Assembly: GCF_014107495.1 (NCBI RefSeq)
Contig: NZ_CP041969.1
Location: 5,691,501 to 5,755,500 of the forward strand
Length of the DNA: 64,000 nucleotides
From: Cohnella cholangitidis
GTDB lineage: Bacteria; Bacillota; Bacilli; Paenibacillales; Paenibacillaceae
Reading direction: 5' to 3'
Each line of letters starts with the position of its first letter. The first letter of the stretch is position 1. Below, piece after piece: positions 26,848 through 34,971 of this stretch. The notes beneath the pieces are model-generated. The model did no database searches, had not been told where the DNA came from, and was given only the letters and a program-made list of their open reading frames with translations. The position numbers were made by a program, and so were the translations under genes.

Positions 26848-26876
26848 TTTACTCCATATTACTAGTGGAATACTAT
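26848..26876 (+). promoter_or_regulatory. probable promoter of the PucR-type gene
   Basis: TTTACT (26848-26853), 17-base spacer, TACTAT (26871-26876). It is in the 341-bp divergent gap between the kinase operon and the pucR-like gene; I could not find an equally good promoter on the minus strand. Confidence 0.45.
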
Positions 26877-26892
26877 AAAGACTTTCAACTAA

Positions 26893-26915
26893 TTATGTAA
26901 TATTATATTACATAA
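26893..26915 (+). promoter_or_regulatory. perfect 23-bp palindrome in the divergent control region
   Basis: Arms TTATGTAATAT and ATATTACATAA (11 bp each) around one central base. It starts 16 bases after the predicted -10 box, so a protein bound there could block transcription of the pucR-like gene. No T-run or terminator geometry; AT-rich and long enough to be a dimer operator. Confidence 0.7.
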
Positions 26916-26990
26916 GAGTGCTAATAAATGAAATGCAATCATTTGCGTCATATAAATTGACTGTTGGGCATAGAAGAAGGAGGCTGTCTT

Positions 26991-28673
26991 ATGGCCATGA
27001 TTCCGCGTAAAGAAATGCTCCCAGGAAGCTATTCGGAATACTCCGTACTTACGGTAGAGGAATTGCTCGCCTTTCCTTTGTTGAAGGATGCGCGGTTGCT
27101 CGCGGGCATTCAAGGCATACGCAGAGCCATCACCCGGGTAAACGTTGTAGAGATTCCTGACATGATCTCCATGGTGAATCCGGGAGAGCTTCTTATTCTG
27201 TCCGGTTATTCTTTCCAGGAAGAGCCGGATCGGCTGAAACAGCTCGTGCCGGATTCCGTCATAAGGGGCGTCGCCGCCCTTGGAATCCATAAGAAACATT
27301 CCAATGACCGAGTCCCGCCCGAGATTATCGCGGATGCCGAGAAGGCCGGGCTGCCTCTGATCGAAATACAGGGAGAAACCTCATTATCGGCGATGGTTAA
27401 GATGGTTATGGAACGAGTGTTGGCGCAGGAAACCTCGCAACTCGCCGACTTGCAGATTCGCATACAAAACATGACGAGATTGCTTCTGGAAGGGAACGGG
27501 CTTTACGCGTTCTTGGATGCGATGGAGGATATGCTGGACAATCCGGTAGCGGTCGTGAGGGAGAACGAAAAGCCTTGGTTGTCCAAAAGTTTGAGAAGCA
27601 CGGAATCGACGGAAGTATGGCCGCTTCTTCAGTCGCTCACATTTCGGCAGGTCGGCAGGGGCGCGAGCAACGGGTTTATGCATCTGCAGAACGCTTACCG
27701 GACGTACGTCCACCAGATTCCGACAAGAAAGATGAAGCAAGCTTGTTTGGTGTTAGTGGAGCGTAATCGGGACATACAGCCGATCGACGCGCTCAGCGTG
27801 GATCGGCTCTCCTCGCTAGTGGGACTTGAACTCGCTAACGTGGAAGCGGTTCGCGAGGTGGAGGGAAAGTATCTTGACCAATTTCTGCAGGATTGGCTTT
27901 CCGGCAAAATCGTCTCTCAGGCGGACTGGAAGCTAAGAGCAGACGTATGCGGCTGCCCGATACCGGAAGGCACGCCGATGTGCGCGATTCTGGTCGGCTG
28001 GAGGACTCCGGAACCTCCCGAGAAGCTTAGAGAGGTGGCGAGAAGGCTTCGATCCGAGCGGTTGCGTTCCGTGGACGGCTTGCTGGCCGCTCCGATCGGC
28101 GACGACCTGGCTTTGGTGCTGCCGATCGTGCCGAACGTGCCCGCGGGCGCGGAAAGGGATGAAATAAGCTCGCAACTGATCCGACGGCTGCTGATGGAGC
28201 TTCGAATTTTGCTCGGCGATCGCGAGCTGATGTTATTCGCCGGAAGGGTCACCGAGAGATCGGATGGACTTCAAGGCAGCTGGGCTCAAGCTAAGCGGGC
28301 TCGCCAAGTCGCCGAGGTGTGCAGGCTGACCGGGGAAGTCGTGGCATACGACGGGCTGGGCGTCTACTCTTTGCTCTATCTCATCCCTTCGGGAGAGGAA
28401 AGGGAGCAGTTTATTAGCCGCTTCGCCTTGCCTTTGCAGCAGGCGGACCGCAAGGGCGGCGGCAGGCTTATGGAAACCTTAGAGATGTTCTTCCAATGCA
28501 ACGGTAACATTAAGCTGACATCGGAGAAGCTGTACGCGCATTATAATACGATCGTTTACCGTCTGGAGAAAGTCCAGTCGATTCTGGGCGTCTCCTTGGA
28601 CGATCCCGAAGACCGCCTGCAGCTGCATCTTGCGCTGAAGCTCGGGCAGATTACTCCGGCGACTTCCGGATAG
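26991..28673 (+). CDS. PucR-family transcriptional regulator
   Basis: 560 residues. N-terminal PucR domain (about 15-130: LTVEELLAFPLLKDARLLAG, VNPGELLILSGYSFQ), a central CdaR GGDEF-like region (about 280-430) and a C-terminal PucR helix-turn-helix (LETLEMFFQCNGNIKLTSEKLYAHYNTIVYRLEKVQ). In Bacillus the family controls purine catabolism or amino-acid use, but no such genes are adjacent, so the target here is unknown. ATG at 26991 has an excellent AAGGAGG seven bases upstream; an earlier in-frame codon at 26964 would place that site inside the gene. Preceded by a 23-bp palindrome that may be its operator. Confidence 0.9.
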   Translation: MAMIPRKEMLPGSYSEYSVLTVEELLAFPLLKDARLLAGIQGIRRAITRVNVVEIPDMISMVNPGELLILSGYSFQEEPDRLKQLVPDSVIRGVAALGIHKKHSNDRVPPEIIADAEKAGLPLIEIQGETSLSAMVKMVMERVLAQETSQLADLQIRIQNMTRLLLEGNGLYAFLDAMEDMLDNPVAVVRENEKPWLSKSLRSTESTEVWPLLQSLTFRQVGRGASNGFMHLQNAYRTYVHQIPTRKMKQACLVLVERNRDIQPIDALSVDRLSSLVGLELANVEAVREVEGKYLDQFLQDWLSGKIVSQADWKLRADVCGCPIPEGTPMCAILVGWRTPEPPEKLREVARRLRSERLRSVDGLLAAPIGDDLALVLPIVPNVPAGAERDEISSQLIRRLLMELRILLGDRELMLFAGRVTERSDGLQGSWAQAKRARQVAEVCRLTGEVVAYDGLGVYSLLYLIPSGEEREQFISRFALPLQQADRKGGGRLMETLEMFFQCNGNIKLTSEKLYAHYNTIVYRLEKVQSILGVSLDDPEDRLQLHLALKLGQITPATSG

Positions 28674-28681
28674 ATGGACGT

Positions 28682-28713
28682 AAAAACACCTTGCCGTCGG
28701 GCAAGGTGTTTTT
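28682..28713 (+). terminator. bidirectional terminator after the PucR-type gene
   Basis: AAAAACACCTTGCC, loop GTCG, GGCAAGGTGTTTTT. The A-run and T-run make it usable from both strands, serving the convergent small spore gene as well. Confidence 0.9.
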
Positions 28714-28732
28714 ATGTGGAATGATTAGTCGA

Positions 28733-28864
28733 TCAATAACCAGCCCTTAGGATGATGACCAAGAGGATAAAGAGAACTAACGCGAAAGCGGCAGCGCTCA
28801 TGCCCCCTCCGTAAGAAGGACCGCACCCACAACCAGTAGCTGCGCCTGCAACCGGATAACCCAT
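28733..28864 (-). CDS. YjcZ-family sporulation peptide
   Basis: A 43-residue peptide: a Gly/Cys-rich head (GAATGCGCGPSYGGG) and one hydrophobic helix (FALVLFILLVIIL) ending RAGY. This is the usual form of the YjcZ family of tiny spore-associated membrane peptides in Bacilli. Ribosome site GGGAGG precedes the ATG. It lies 120 bases downstream of gerPE on the same strand and could be read from the gerP promoter or its own. The family link is from pattern recognition; molecular role unknown. Confidence 0.8.
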   Translation of the reverse strand: MGYPVAGAATGCGCGPSYGGGMSAAAFALVLFILLVIILRAGY

Positions 28865-28983
28865 TGTTGAAAACCTCCCGTGTTCTCGTGTTGTGTGTGA
28901 TGGCGAATCACAATGTCAGCATATGGCGGGGGGCGACCGGAATCCTGTACGTTTGTACCGGGAGGGCGGATATTCCCTGTTTT

Positions 28984-29367
28984 TCAGCGAATGCCCCGAT
29001 CATTGAAATGGCGAATGTGTTTAATTCGGGCAACGGCTTGCAAAGGACCGGTATTGCCTACGCGCAATATAGAAGAGGCCGATACGCCGAGCGTTCTGAC
29101 CGAGCCGACTTCAAGGCATGGAAGAGGAGATCGGCTTTGAAATCGAACATTCGCGCAGGGCAGCAACGTGAGCTTGGGAAGCGAGAAAATTCGGTACGAG
29201 GCAAAGCGGTATTCGTCCTCTACGTTGTTAGGCACGGCGCGCTGAATGGCCAAAGCTTTGGATGTGAGATCATTCTTCCGGCCGTCTCCCAATTGCACCG
29301 TGCTTGAAGAGCTGACCGTATTGACGAAGAGGCAAGCTAAAGTCGTGCATCTGTACTGGATACTCAT
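28984..29367 (-). CDS. gerPE: spore germination protein GerPE
   Basis: 127 residues. GerP proteins localise to the spore coat and let germinants reach the inner membrane receptors. It shows the family's short motifs VSSSSTVQLGDG near residue 20 and VGVSASSILRVGNTGP-like text (LGVSASSILRVGN) near 95. The start overlaps the gerPD stop by one base (TAATG). Last recognised gene of gerPA-gerPB-gerPC-gerPD-gerPE. Confidence 0.85.
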   Translation of the reverse strand: MSIQYRCTTLACLFVNTVSSSSTVQLGDGRKNDLTSKALAIQRAVPNNVEDEYRFASYRIFSLPKLTLLPCANVRFQSRSPLPCLEVGSVRTLGVSASSILRVGNTGPLQAVARIKHIRHFNDRGIR

Positions 29368-29576
29368 TAAAGCTCCTCTTCCGGCGGGGCAGGGAGAGGG
29401 GCTAAAGGCCCGACGATGACGGATTCCGGAGGCGTATCGAAGTAGGAATACAACGTTAGCGATTCGGTATCGCCTAGCAGAAGGGCGGAAGAACTGGATA
29501 CGCCGACCAGGCGAATCGAACCTACGCAGACGGGACCGTTGGTGACGTTAAGGTTATAAGGCGGCGGGGCTGTCAT
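29367..29576 (-). CDS. gerPD: spore germination protein GerPD
   Basis: 69 residues. LNVTNGPVCVGSIRLVGVSSSSALLLGDTE followed by a YFDTPPESVIVGPL tail is the GerPD pattern. Overlaps gerPC by four bases (ATGA) and gerPE by one, showing tight coupling. Small spore-coat protein needed for germinant permeation in Bacillus. Confidence 0.88.
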   Translation of the reverse strand: MTAPPPYNLNVTNGPVCVGSIRLVGVSSSSALLLGDTESLTLYSYFDTPPESVIVGPLAPLPAPPEEEL

Positions 29577-30274
29577 GATGACGCCGATTCTCCTTTCTGC
29601 GGTTCCGTTTTGATCTGTTTGCTCAAGTACGCCGAGAACGCGGCTTGAATATCCCGGCGGGTTTTTTCCTTGACCGATTCGTTCCAGCGCTTCCGTTCGT
29701 CATCCGTTCCTTTGTCCGGATAGGCTATCGTAGTCGCATAGAATCGTACGCGATCGTTCAGCTGCTTCTTCACGTCTTCGACTATTTTTCTCCGATGATC
29801 ATCCTCCAGCCTAATTCCGAATTGCTTTTCCAGATCTTGGAGAACCCACGAAGCGTCGTTATTCATATAGTCGGACATTTCGTTTTGCAGGGCGCCAATC
29901 GGCAATTGATCGCCTTCGGATTTCTCCTGCTTTACGTTCCAGCAAGAGGGATCGGGGGCTTCGAATGATTCAATCCCTTGGATGCCTTGAGGGGATAAGC
30001 CGACGTTCAGCGTACCCTCCAGGCGATTCACTTTTAACTGGTCGAAGTGATATTCGATGTGCAGCGGGGGCTTGTTTTTCAGATCGTCTAATTGCTTTTG
30101 CATACTCGCCAACTGGTCGACCACCTGCTGAAGTTTCAACTCGGATTGGTGGAGTCGTTGAAGGAGCTCCGTCCAATTCGAACCGACGGGTGCTTGGAGC
30201 GGCTGCGGATATCCGTTTTGGGGATATACGACGTTCCAATGGCGAGGCTGCTGCATCGGCATCTGCATCTGCAT
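29573..30274 (-). CDS. gerPC: spore germination protein GerPC
   Basis: 233 residues. Met/Gln/Pro-rich N-terminus, then a coiled coil (LLQRLHQSELKLQQVVDQLASMQKQLDDL, about residues 40-68), the IEYHFDQLKVNRLEGTLNVGL strand motif of the family, and a helical acidic C-terminal half. ATG at 30274 is proposed because AGAGGGG lies six bases upstream; an ATG at 30292 (overlapping gerPB by four bases) is the alternative but lacks a site. Confidence 0.87.
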   Translation of the reverse strand: MQMQMPMQQPRHWNVVYPQNGYPQPLQAPVGSNWTELLQRLHQSELKLQQVVDQLASMQKQLDDLKNKPPLHIEYHFDQLKVNRLEGTLNVGLSPQGIQGIESFEAPDPSCWNVKQEKSEGDQLPIGALQNEMSDYMNNDASWVLQDLEKQFGIRLEDDHRRKIVEDVKKQLNDRVRFYATTIAYPDKGTDDERKRWNESVKEKTRRDIQAAFSAYLSKQIKTEPQKGESASS

Positions 30275-30288
30275 CGGAATCCCCTCTT

Positions 30289-30504
30289 TCATGTTGGATT
30301 GGGGAGCGGCACTAAGGATAAGGCGCTGCTCGCCTCGCCCAGCTCATCCAGCTCCGGAGCCGGTCCCGTGAAGCCTCCGGTATTATATAGCTGGGATAAT
30401 GCCTGGATGCTGCCGGCGCTTCCGATCTGCAGCACGGAGGAGTTGGTCACGCCGTCTATTCTAAGCTGGCCTATCGTTATCGTTTGATGTATGTTCCAAT
30501 TCAT
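30289..30504 (-). CDS. gerPB: spore germination protein GerPB
   Basis: 71 residues: WNIHQTITIGQLRIDGVTNSSVLQIGSAGSIQALSQLYNTGG is the GerPB layout, with a Pro/Leu-rich tail. Its ATG overlaps the gerPA stop (TGATG). Spore-coat protein of the germinant-permeation set. Confidence 0.88.
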   Translation of the reverse strand: MNWNIHQTITIGQLRIDGVTNSSVLQIGSAGSIQALSQLYNTGGFTGPAPELDELGEASSALSLVPLPNPT

Positions 30505-30749
30505 CAGATAACCCCCGAGTTTCCTCCTATCGTATTGTCGGAGGAGTCCTGAACGTCAGGATCGTTGGTATTCGTTGCGTTTACGGCGTTGTTGCTTCGC
30601 GATAGATCCCCCGTGAGGAAGGAACCGGAGCCTGCATAGGTTTTGGATGTGCTAGTCGGGGAAATTTGGAGCGTATCCCCGAACTGTACGACGCTGCCGC
30701 TGCCGACGCTAAGAATTTTGACGTTGCCAACAATGCAAGGCATGGGCAT
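30504..30749 (-). CDS. gerPA: spore germination protein GerPA
   Basis: 81 residues of the GerPA/GerPF family: IVGNVKILSVGSGSVVQFGDTLQISPTSTSKTYAGSGSF is the conserved core, followed by NAVNATNTNDPD. Called GerPA from its first position; GerPF has the same fold and sits last in Bacillus operons. The tail after residue 60 is longer than usual. GAAGGAG precedes the ATG, and a sigma-K-like promoter lies about 30 bases upstream. Confidence 0.85.
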   Translation of the reverse strand: MPMPCIVGNVKILSVGSGSVVQFGDTLQISPTSTSKTYAGSGSFLTGDLSRSNNAVNATNTNDPDVQDSSDNTIGGNSGVI

Positions 30750-30778
30750 AACGACTCCTTCGTTCTAGGCTCATAGAA

Positions 30779-30806
30779 CAGTGTATGAAGGCAGACGCCC
30801 AGAGGT
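30779..30806 (-). promoter_or_regulatory. sigma-K-like promoter of the gerP operon
   Basis: On the minus strand AC (30806-30805), 17 bases, then CATACACTG (30787-30779), close to the mother-cell sigma-K form AC-N16/17-CATAnnnTA. gerP in Bacillus is known to be sigma-K dependent. Confidence 0.55.
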
Positions 30807-30943
30807 TCGTCGGTACGATCTAGCAATCGTTATGCGCACAGGAGGAATGGCTCATACATATGTTAAAAAATAAAATCTGGGCGGTGGTGTCGATAGGTGC
30901 TTCCTCGTTCGCCTCGCCGTTTGGCCGTTGGAGGGATTGAATC

Positions 30944-31405
30944 GTGAGTTCTTTTTTCGATAGTGGACCGCTTCCGGACTGGAAGGACATTCAGCGCTGG
31001 CTGGGCAAGGACATCCCTTGGAAGCTGGCGGCCGATTGGGACCGAGGAGGACATTCCGATTGGTTGAATCAATATGTCAAAGACATTTTGCAAAACTCGA
31101 AGAACGCGGCGCGTACCCAAAGCAAGAGCACATTCCCGATGGAGACGAAGCAAAACGCCAAAACCGTCAGCGTAACCATCCGGTTGACTCCCGAAGTCGA
31201 TCTTAAGCAACTGCAGCTCTTCGCGACCCCCGACCGGCTTAGGATAGTCGGGCTTCCGGGCGATAAGAAACGGGTAGCGCGTTTCCCTTGCCTAGTGTAC
31301 GCACGTTCGGGTAAGGCCGTCTTGGACAAAGATCGGGCGTTAGTCATTCGATTTAAGAGAAGGCCCCCGGAAAAGTCGGAATACGAATTGTTTATCCAAT
31401 CGTAA
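30944..31405 (+). CDS. Hsp20/alpha-crystallin-like protein next to gerP
   Basis: 153 residues. The N-terminal half is polar and Trp-containing (PDWKDIQRWLGKDIPWKLAADW); the C-terminal half (about residues 68-153) has the beta-strand pattern of an alpha-crystallin-like domain (VSVTIRLTPEVDLKQLQLFATPDRLRIVG, then DRALVIRFKRRP). The IXI tail of classical small heat-shock proteins is absent. GTG at 30944 follows GGAGGG by about eight bases. It is divergent from gerPA across 194 bp. A spore-coat role, like CotP-type Hsp20 proteins, is possible but inferred only from position. Confidence 0.65.
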   Translation: MSSFFDSGPLPDWKDIQRWLGKDIPWKLAADWDRGGHSDWLNQYVKDILQNSKNAARTQSKSTFPMETKQNAKTVSVTIRLTPEVDLKQLQLFATPDRLRIVGLPGDKKRVARFPCLVYARSGKAVLDKDRALVIRFKRRPPEKSEYELFIQS

Positions 31406-31468
31406 ATCGGTATAATGCTAGTGGAAGGAAAGAGACGGCTTGTTTTATTGTAAACGGGGGTATTGAGA

Positions 31469-31666
31469 ATGGGTGAGGTCGACGTAACGGAGGTATCTCC
31501 CGAGTTGTTCATTACGGGAATTATCTTCATCATGCTGATCGGTTCTTTTTTGAGCTTAGGCGTACTGCGCTTCTTTCAGTTAAGGAAAAAACAAGGCGGC
31601 ATGTTCATGGGGCTGTCCGCGCTTTCGTTCGTGTTGCTGATTGTCGTCACGAATGTGTGGTTCTAA
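31469..31666 (+). CDS. small two-segment membrane protein
   Basis: 65 residues, unrecognised. Two hydrophobic segments (FITGIIFIMLIGSFLSLGVL and MGLSALSFVLLIVVTNVWF) are joined by a short basic loop RFFQLRKKQGG. ATG at 31469 lies about eight bases after GGGGG; an in-frame TTG at 31463 is closer than ideal. It sits between the Hsp20-like gene and the GH3 gene on the same strand. Confidence 0.65.
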   Translation: MGEVDVTEVSPELFITGIIFIMLIGSFLSLGVLRFFQLRKKQGGMFMGLSALSFVLLIVVTNVWF

Positions 31667-31831
31667 CGAATACTTGCCGCTAGAAAACAAGGGCTATCCG
31701 CCACGGTCGACTTGGACCGGGGGATAGCTCTTTTTTGTTTATCGATCTTGCTTGTATGCCAAGATTATGTATGTTACAACGAGAGTAGATTGAAAACGTT
31801 TTACATTCCCATATCAAGGGGGAGGACCGCT

Positions 31832-33772
31832 TTGTCGACGAGGAGCAAGAGGTTCCGCGTTACGGTTATCTCAATCGGTATTTTACTAGTCATTGCCGCT
31901 ATTCTTCTATTATGGAGTAACGAATCCGGAGAGAATGCCGATAACGCGTCGGCAGGAGTGCCTACGGCGACGAATACGCCGTCGCCATCGGTTGTTTCGG
32001 AACAACCTGCAATCGATACCGCTTATCTTGATGCCTCTCTCCCGACGGAAGAGAGAGTGGAATCGCTGCTGCGGCAAATGACGTTGCCGGAGAAAATCGC
32101 GCAAATGGTGCAAGCGGAACGCAGAACGATCACTCCGGAGGAAATGGCGGATTACGGCGTCGGTTCCATCCTTAGCGCCGGCGGTTCGGCGCCTTCTCCT
32201 AACGAACCCGCCGCTTGGGCCGAGATGATCGACGCGTATCAGCGAGCGGCGCTTCAAACCCGGTTAAGCATTCCGATGCTGTACGCGATCGATGCCGTAC
32301 ATGGCAATAACAACGCGTACGGAGCGACCTTGTTCCCTCATAACATCGGATTGGGCGCGACTCGCGACGCCGATCTGGTCGGAAGGATCGGAGCGGCTAC
32401 GGCTCTCGAGTTAAGAGCGACGGGAATTCCGTGGAATTTCGCGCCCTGCTTATGCGTGCCTCGGGATGAACGATGGGGTCGCACTTACGAAGGTTACGGA
32501 GAAACGCCGGAGCTCGTTGCCGAACTAGGAATGTCTTATGTCGAGGGTATGCAAGGGGAAATGGGAGAAGGCGATTGGTTAGGGGATCAAAGGGCGATCG
32601 CGACGTTAAAGCACTGGATAGGCGACGGCGCGACTCAAGGGGGAATCGACAGAGGCGACGCTGTGTTGACGGAAGCTCAATTGCAGAAGCTCATCGCGCC
32701 TTACGCCGCTGGAATCGAAGCGGGAGCGCGGTCCGTCATGGTTTCGTTCAGCAGCATAAACGGAGAGAAGATGCACGGCCATCGCGGCATGGTCAACGAT
32801 GTGCTGAAGGAGAGGCTTGGTTTTACGGGGATCGTCGTTTCCGACTATAACGGGATCGAAGAGATGGAGCCAGATTTCGCCAAGGCGGTTAGAAGGGGAG
32901 TGCTTGCGGGAATCGACGTGTTCATGCAACCGGATAATTGGAAAGGGTTCGTGACGACTCTTCGGAAGCTGGTCGAGGACGGGGAAGTGCCCGAAGAGCG
33001 GATTAACGATGCGGTGCGGAGGATCTTAAGGGTGAAGTTCGAAGCCCGGCTGTTCGAAACCCCGATGAGCGACCGTTCGCTGGGCAAGATGCTCGGATCC
33101 CCGCAGCATCGAGCCTTGGCGCGGGAAGCCGTCGCCAAATCCCTCGTGCTCTTGAAGAACGACAATCGCTTGCTGCCGCTGGATAAGAAGCTGAAAAAAA
33201 TCGCGGTCGTCGGTTCCATGGCAGACGATATCGGCGGGCAAAGCGGCGGATGGAGCATTCAATGGCAGGGTCAGCTTGGAGACATTACGCCGGGGACGAC
33301 GATACTGGAAGCGATCGAACAGGCGGTTTCTCCGGCAACGGTTGTCGTTCACGATCCTAAGGGGACGAATATCGCCGGCGCGGATTCTATCGTCGCGGTA
33401 TTAGGCGAGCCGCCATATGCCGAAGGAGCCGGGGATAATCAAGAGCTGCGGTTGAGCAAGGAAGACGCAGAACTCCTTGATCGGATAAGCAAAGCGGAAG
33501 CCCCGGTAACCGTCGTGCTGTTGTCCGGCCGCCCCCTTATCCTGACCGACGAAATGGACAAAATGGATGCGCTGGTTGCCGCATGGCTTCCGGGAACGGA
33601 AGGCGGTGGCGTAAGCGACGCTCTGTTCGGAGATGTTCCGTTCACGGGCAAGCTCCCGATCTCTTGGCCTCGTTGGATAGAACAAATCCCGATTCAAGCG
33701 AATGAGGATACGGCGACGTCAAACAAACCGCTATTCGACTATGGCTACGGTCTAACGACAACCGTACGGTAA
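31832..33772 (+). CDS. membrane-anchored glycoside hydrolase family 3
   Basis: 646 residues, predicted beta-glucosidase or other exo-acting beta-glycosidase. A short basic N-terminus and one hydrophobic segment (VTVISIGILLVIAAILLLW, about residues 10-28) look like an uncleaved anchor, then a Thr/Pro-rich linker. Catalytic TIM barrel: IPMLYAIDAVHGNN, KHWIGDGAT and nucleophile Asp338 in VVSDYNGIEE. The second alpha/beta domain (LLKNDNRLLPLDKKLKKIAVVG) is complete; no fibronectin-III domain follows. TTG at 31832 is chosen because GGGGGAGG lies upstream; a further in-frame ATG at 31712 has no such support. Specificity cannot be read. Confidence 0.9.
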   Translation: MSTRSKRFRVTVISIGILLVIAAILLLWSNESGENADNASAGVPTATNTPSPSVVSEQPAIDTAYLDASLPTEERVESLLRQMTLPEKIAQMVQAERRTITPEEMADYGVGSILSAGGSAPSPNEPAAWAEMIDAYQRAALQTRLSIPMLYAIDAVHGNNNAYGATLFPHNIGLGATRDADLVGRIGAATALELRATGIPWNFAPCLCVPRDERWGRTYEGYGETPELVAELGMSYVEGMQGEMGEGDWLGDQRAIATLKHWIGDGATQGGIDRGDAVLTEAQLQKLIAPYAAGIEAGARSVMVSFSSINGEKMHGHRGMVNDVLKERLGFTGIVVSDYNGIEEMEPDFAKAVRRGVLAGIDVFMQPDNWKGFVTTLRKLVEDGEVPEERINDAVRRILRVKFEARLFETPMSDRSLGKMLGSPQHRALAREAVAKSLVLLKNDNRLLPLDKKLKKIAVVGSMADDIGGQSGGWSIQWQGQLGDITPGTTILEAIEQAVSPATVVVHDPKGTNIAGADSIVAVLGEPPYAEGAGDNQELRLSKEDAELLDRISKAEAPVTVVLLSGRPLILTDEMDKMDALVAAWLPGTEGGGVSDALFGDVPFTGKLPISWPRWIEQIPIQANEDTATSNKPLFDYGYGLTTTVR

Positions 33773-33775
33773 GAA

Positions 33776-33812
33776 CGGCCCCGATCGTAATGGGAATCCG
33801 CGATCGGGGCCG
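33776..33812. terminator. hairpin between convergent GH3 and CotD-like genes
   Basis: Perfect 12-bp stem CGGCCCCGATCG / CGATCGGGGCCG, 13-base loop. No long T-run on either side, so efficiency is uncertain. Confidence 0.55.
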
Positions 33813-33833
33813 CTGATTAGGCAGAGCGAGGGG

Positions 33834-34073
33834 TTAGCGTTTCCGAATCAAGCCAGTAGTGCGAAGGCCGTGTCGGCTTCCTTCAAAATCGCCGCAATAA
33901 ACGTCTTTGACCGATACCGTCGTTACGTGGTGGTAAACCGGAACGCAATGGTGGCGTCTAACGACTTCGACCTGGTGGATCACGTCGACCTTCTGAGGAT
34001 GATAGTAATCCTCATATACGGTTTGAGGAGGATCGTAAATCGCTTTACCTTTGCATTTGGGGCAATCCGACAT
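33834..34073 (-). CDS. CotD-like spore coat protein
   Basis: 79 residues, Tyr/His/Val-rich: MSDCPKCKGKAIYDPP, then YYHPQKVDVIHQVEVVRR and HHCVPVYHHVTTVSV, which is the CotD pattern of paired His-Tyr-Pro segments around a few cysteines. ATG at 34073 follows GAGGAAGGAG; the longer in-frame extension upstream is not supported. Expected in the mother cell as a coat component. Convergent with the GH3 gene. Confidence 0.75.
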   Translation of the reverse strand: MSDCPKCKGKAIYDPPQTVYEDYYHPQKVDVIHQVEVVRRHHCVPVYHHVTTVSVKDVYCGDFEGSRHGLRTTGLIRKR

Positions 34074-34234
34074 TCTGATCAAGCTCCTTCCTCGGGATAT
34101 CGTACAGTATACGGGCAATTTATCCCGGCGAACTGTTCTAAAGCCTACAGGGCTCGCCCACATCGCCGAGCGTTTGACGGAAACTCTCATTTCCTGCATA
34201 GTAAAAAGATAAGGACAATACGGGAGGGTTTGTT

Positions 34235-34681
34235 TTGGCAACGACTGAGGATATCATGCAGCGAATGTCCCGGAAAGGTTTGCGCATTACGGAACAGCGC
34301 AAGACGATGGTTAAATTGTTCGACGGCGCTTCCGGGTATTTGACGCCCAAAGAAGTCTATGAGCATATGCAAAGAGTTTATCCGGGCTTAAGCTTCGATA
34401 CGGTATATCGCAATCTGCGTCTGCTGCTGGACATGAGCGTCGTGGAACAAATCGTGTTCGAGGACGGCGTTAAGTTCAAGTTGAGTTGCGAAGAGGAGCA
34501 CCATCACCATCATATGATTTGCCTGCAATGCGAGAAAACGTTGCCTATTCGCTTCTGTCCGATGTCGGAAACCGACGTTCCGGGTGATTTCGAGGTCGTT
34601 AAGCACAAATTCGAAGTTTTCGGCTATTGCGGCGAATGCAAAGAGGCTTCGACGAACGCGGCATCGGCGAAGGAAACGTAA
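34235..34681 (+). CDS. zur: zinc uptake regulator, Fur family
   Basis: 148 residues. Winged helix at 1-80 (KGLRITEQRKTMVKLF, YPGLSFDTVYRNLRLL), then a metal-binding dimerisation domain. Cys and His placement matches B. subtilis Zur closely: SCEEEHHHHHMICLQCEKTLPIRFCPM and a C-terminal YCGEC, giving the structural Cys4 zinc site and the sensory site. This pattern, and znuACB with a Zur-like box 3 kb downstream, point to Zur rather than Fur or PerR. TTG at 34235 follows GGGAGG by eight bases. Confidence 0.92.
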   Translation: MATTEDIMQRMSRKGLRITEQRKTMVKLFDGASGYLTPKEVYEHMQRVYPGLSFDTVYRNLRLLLDMSVVEQIVFEDGVKFKLSCEEEHHHHHMICLQCEKTLPIRFCPMSETDVPGDFEVVKHKFEVFGYCGECKEASTNAASAKET

Positions 34682-34917
34682 TGAAGATCGTTCGTCGCAC
34701 GCTCCAGGCGCCGATCCGGTTTTACCGGACGTTCATTTCTCCTTTAACTCCGCCTTCCTGCCGTTTTCTGCCGACATGCTCGGCTTACGCGCTGGAAGCG
34801 ATCGAAGTTCACGGGCCGGCGAAAGGCTCTTACTTGGCGGTGAAGAGAATAAGCAAATGCCACCCGTTTCACCGGGGAGGTTACGACCCCGTTCCTCCTC
34901 CGAAAACGAAGAAATGA
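34681..34917 (+). CDS. yidD: membrane protein insertion efficiency factor YidD
   Basis: 78 residues. Contains the family core APIRFYRTFISPLTPPSCRFLPTCSAYALEAIEVHG and CHPFHRGGYDPVP. Thought to assist YidC-dependent insertion at the inner face of the membrane through an N-terminal amphipathic helix. Its ATG overlaps the zur stop by one base (TAATG), so it is translated from the zur transcript. Confidence 0.93.
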   Translation: MKIVRRTLQAPIRFYRTFISPLTPPSCRFLPTCSAYALEAIEVHGPAKGSYLAVKRISKCHPFHRGGYDPVPPPKTKK

Positions 34918-34936
34918 CGCGAAACTAAGCTCTTAC

Positions 34937-34965
34937 TTGACAGAGGCGAAGAAAGTCGGTACTAT
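34937..34965 (+). promoter_or_regulatory. sigma-A promoter of the metG T-box leader
   Basis: TTGACA (34937-34942), 17-base spacer, TACTAT (34960-34965), placing the start near 34972 at the beginning of the leader. Confidence 0.75.
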
Positions 34966-34971
34966 TTTGGC

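Noticed and set aside
28864..29307. Plus-strand frame across gerPE and the YjcZ-like gene
   Set aside because: No ribosome site and composition of a shadow; the minus strand carries gerPE.
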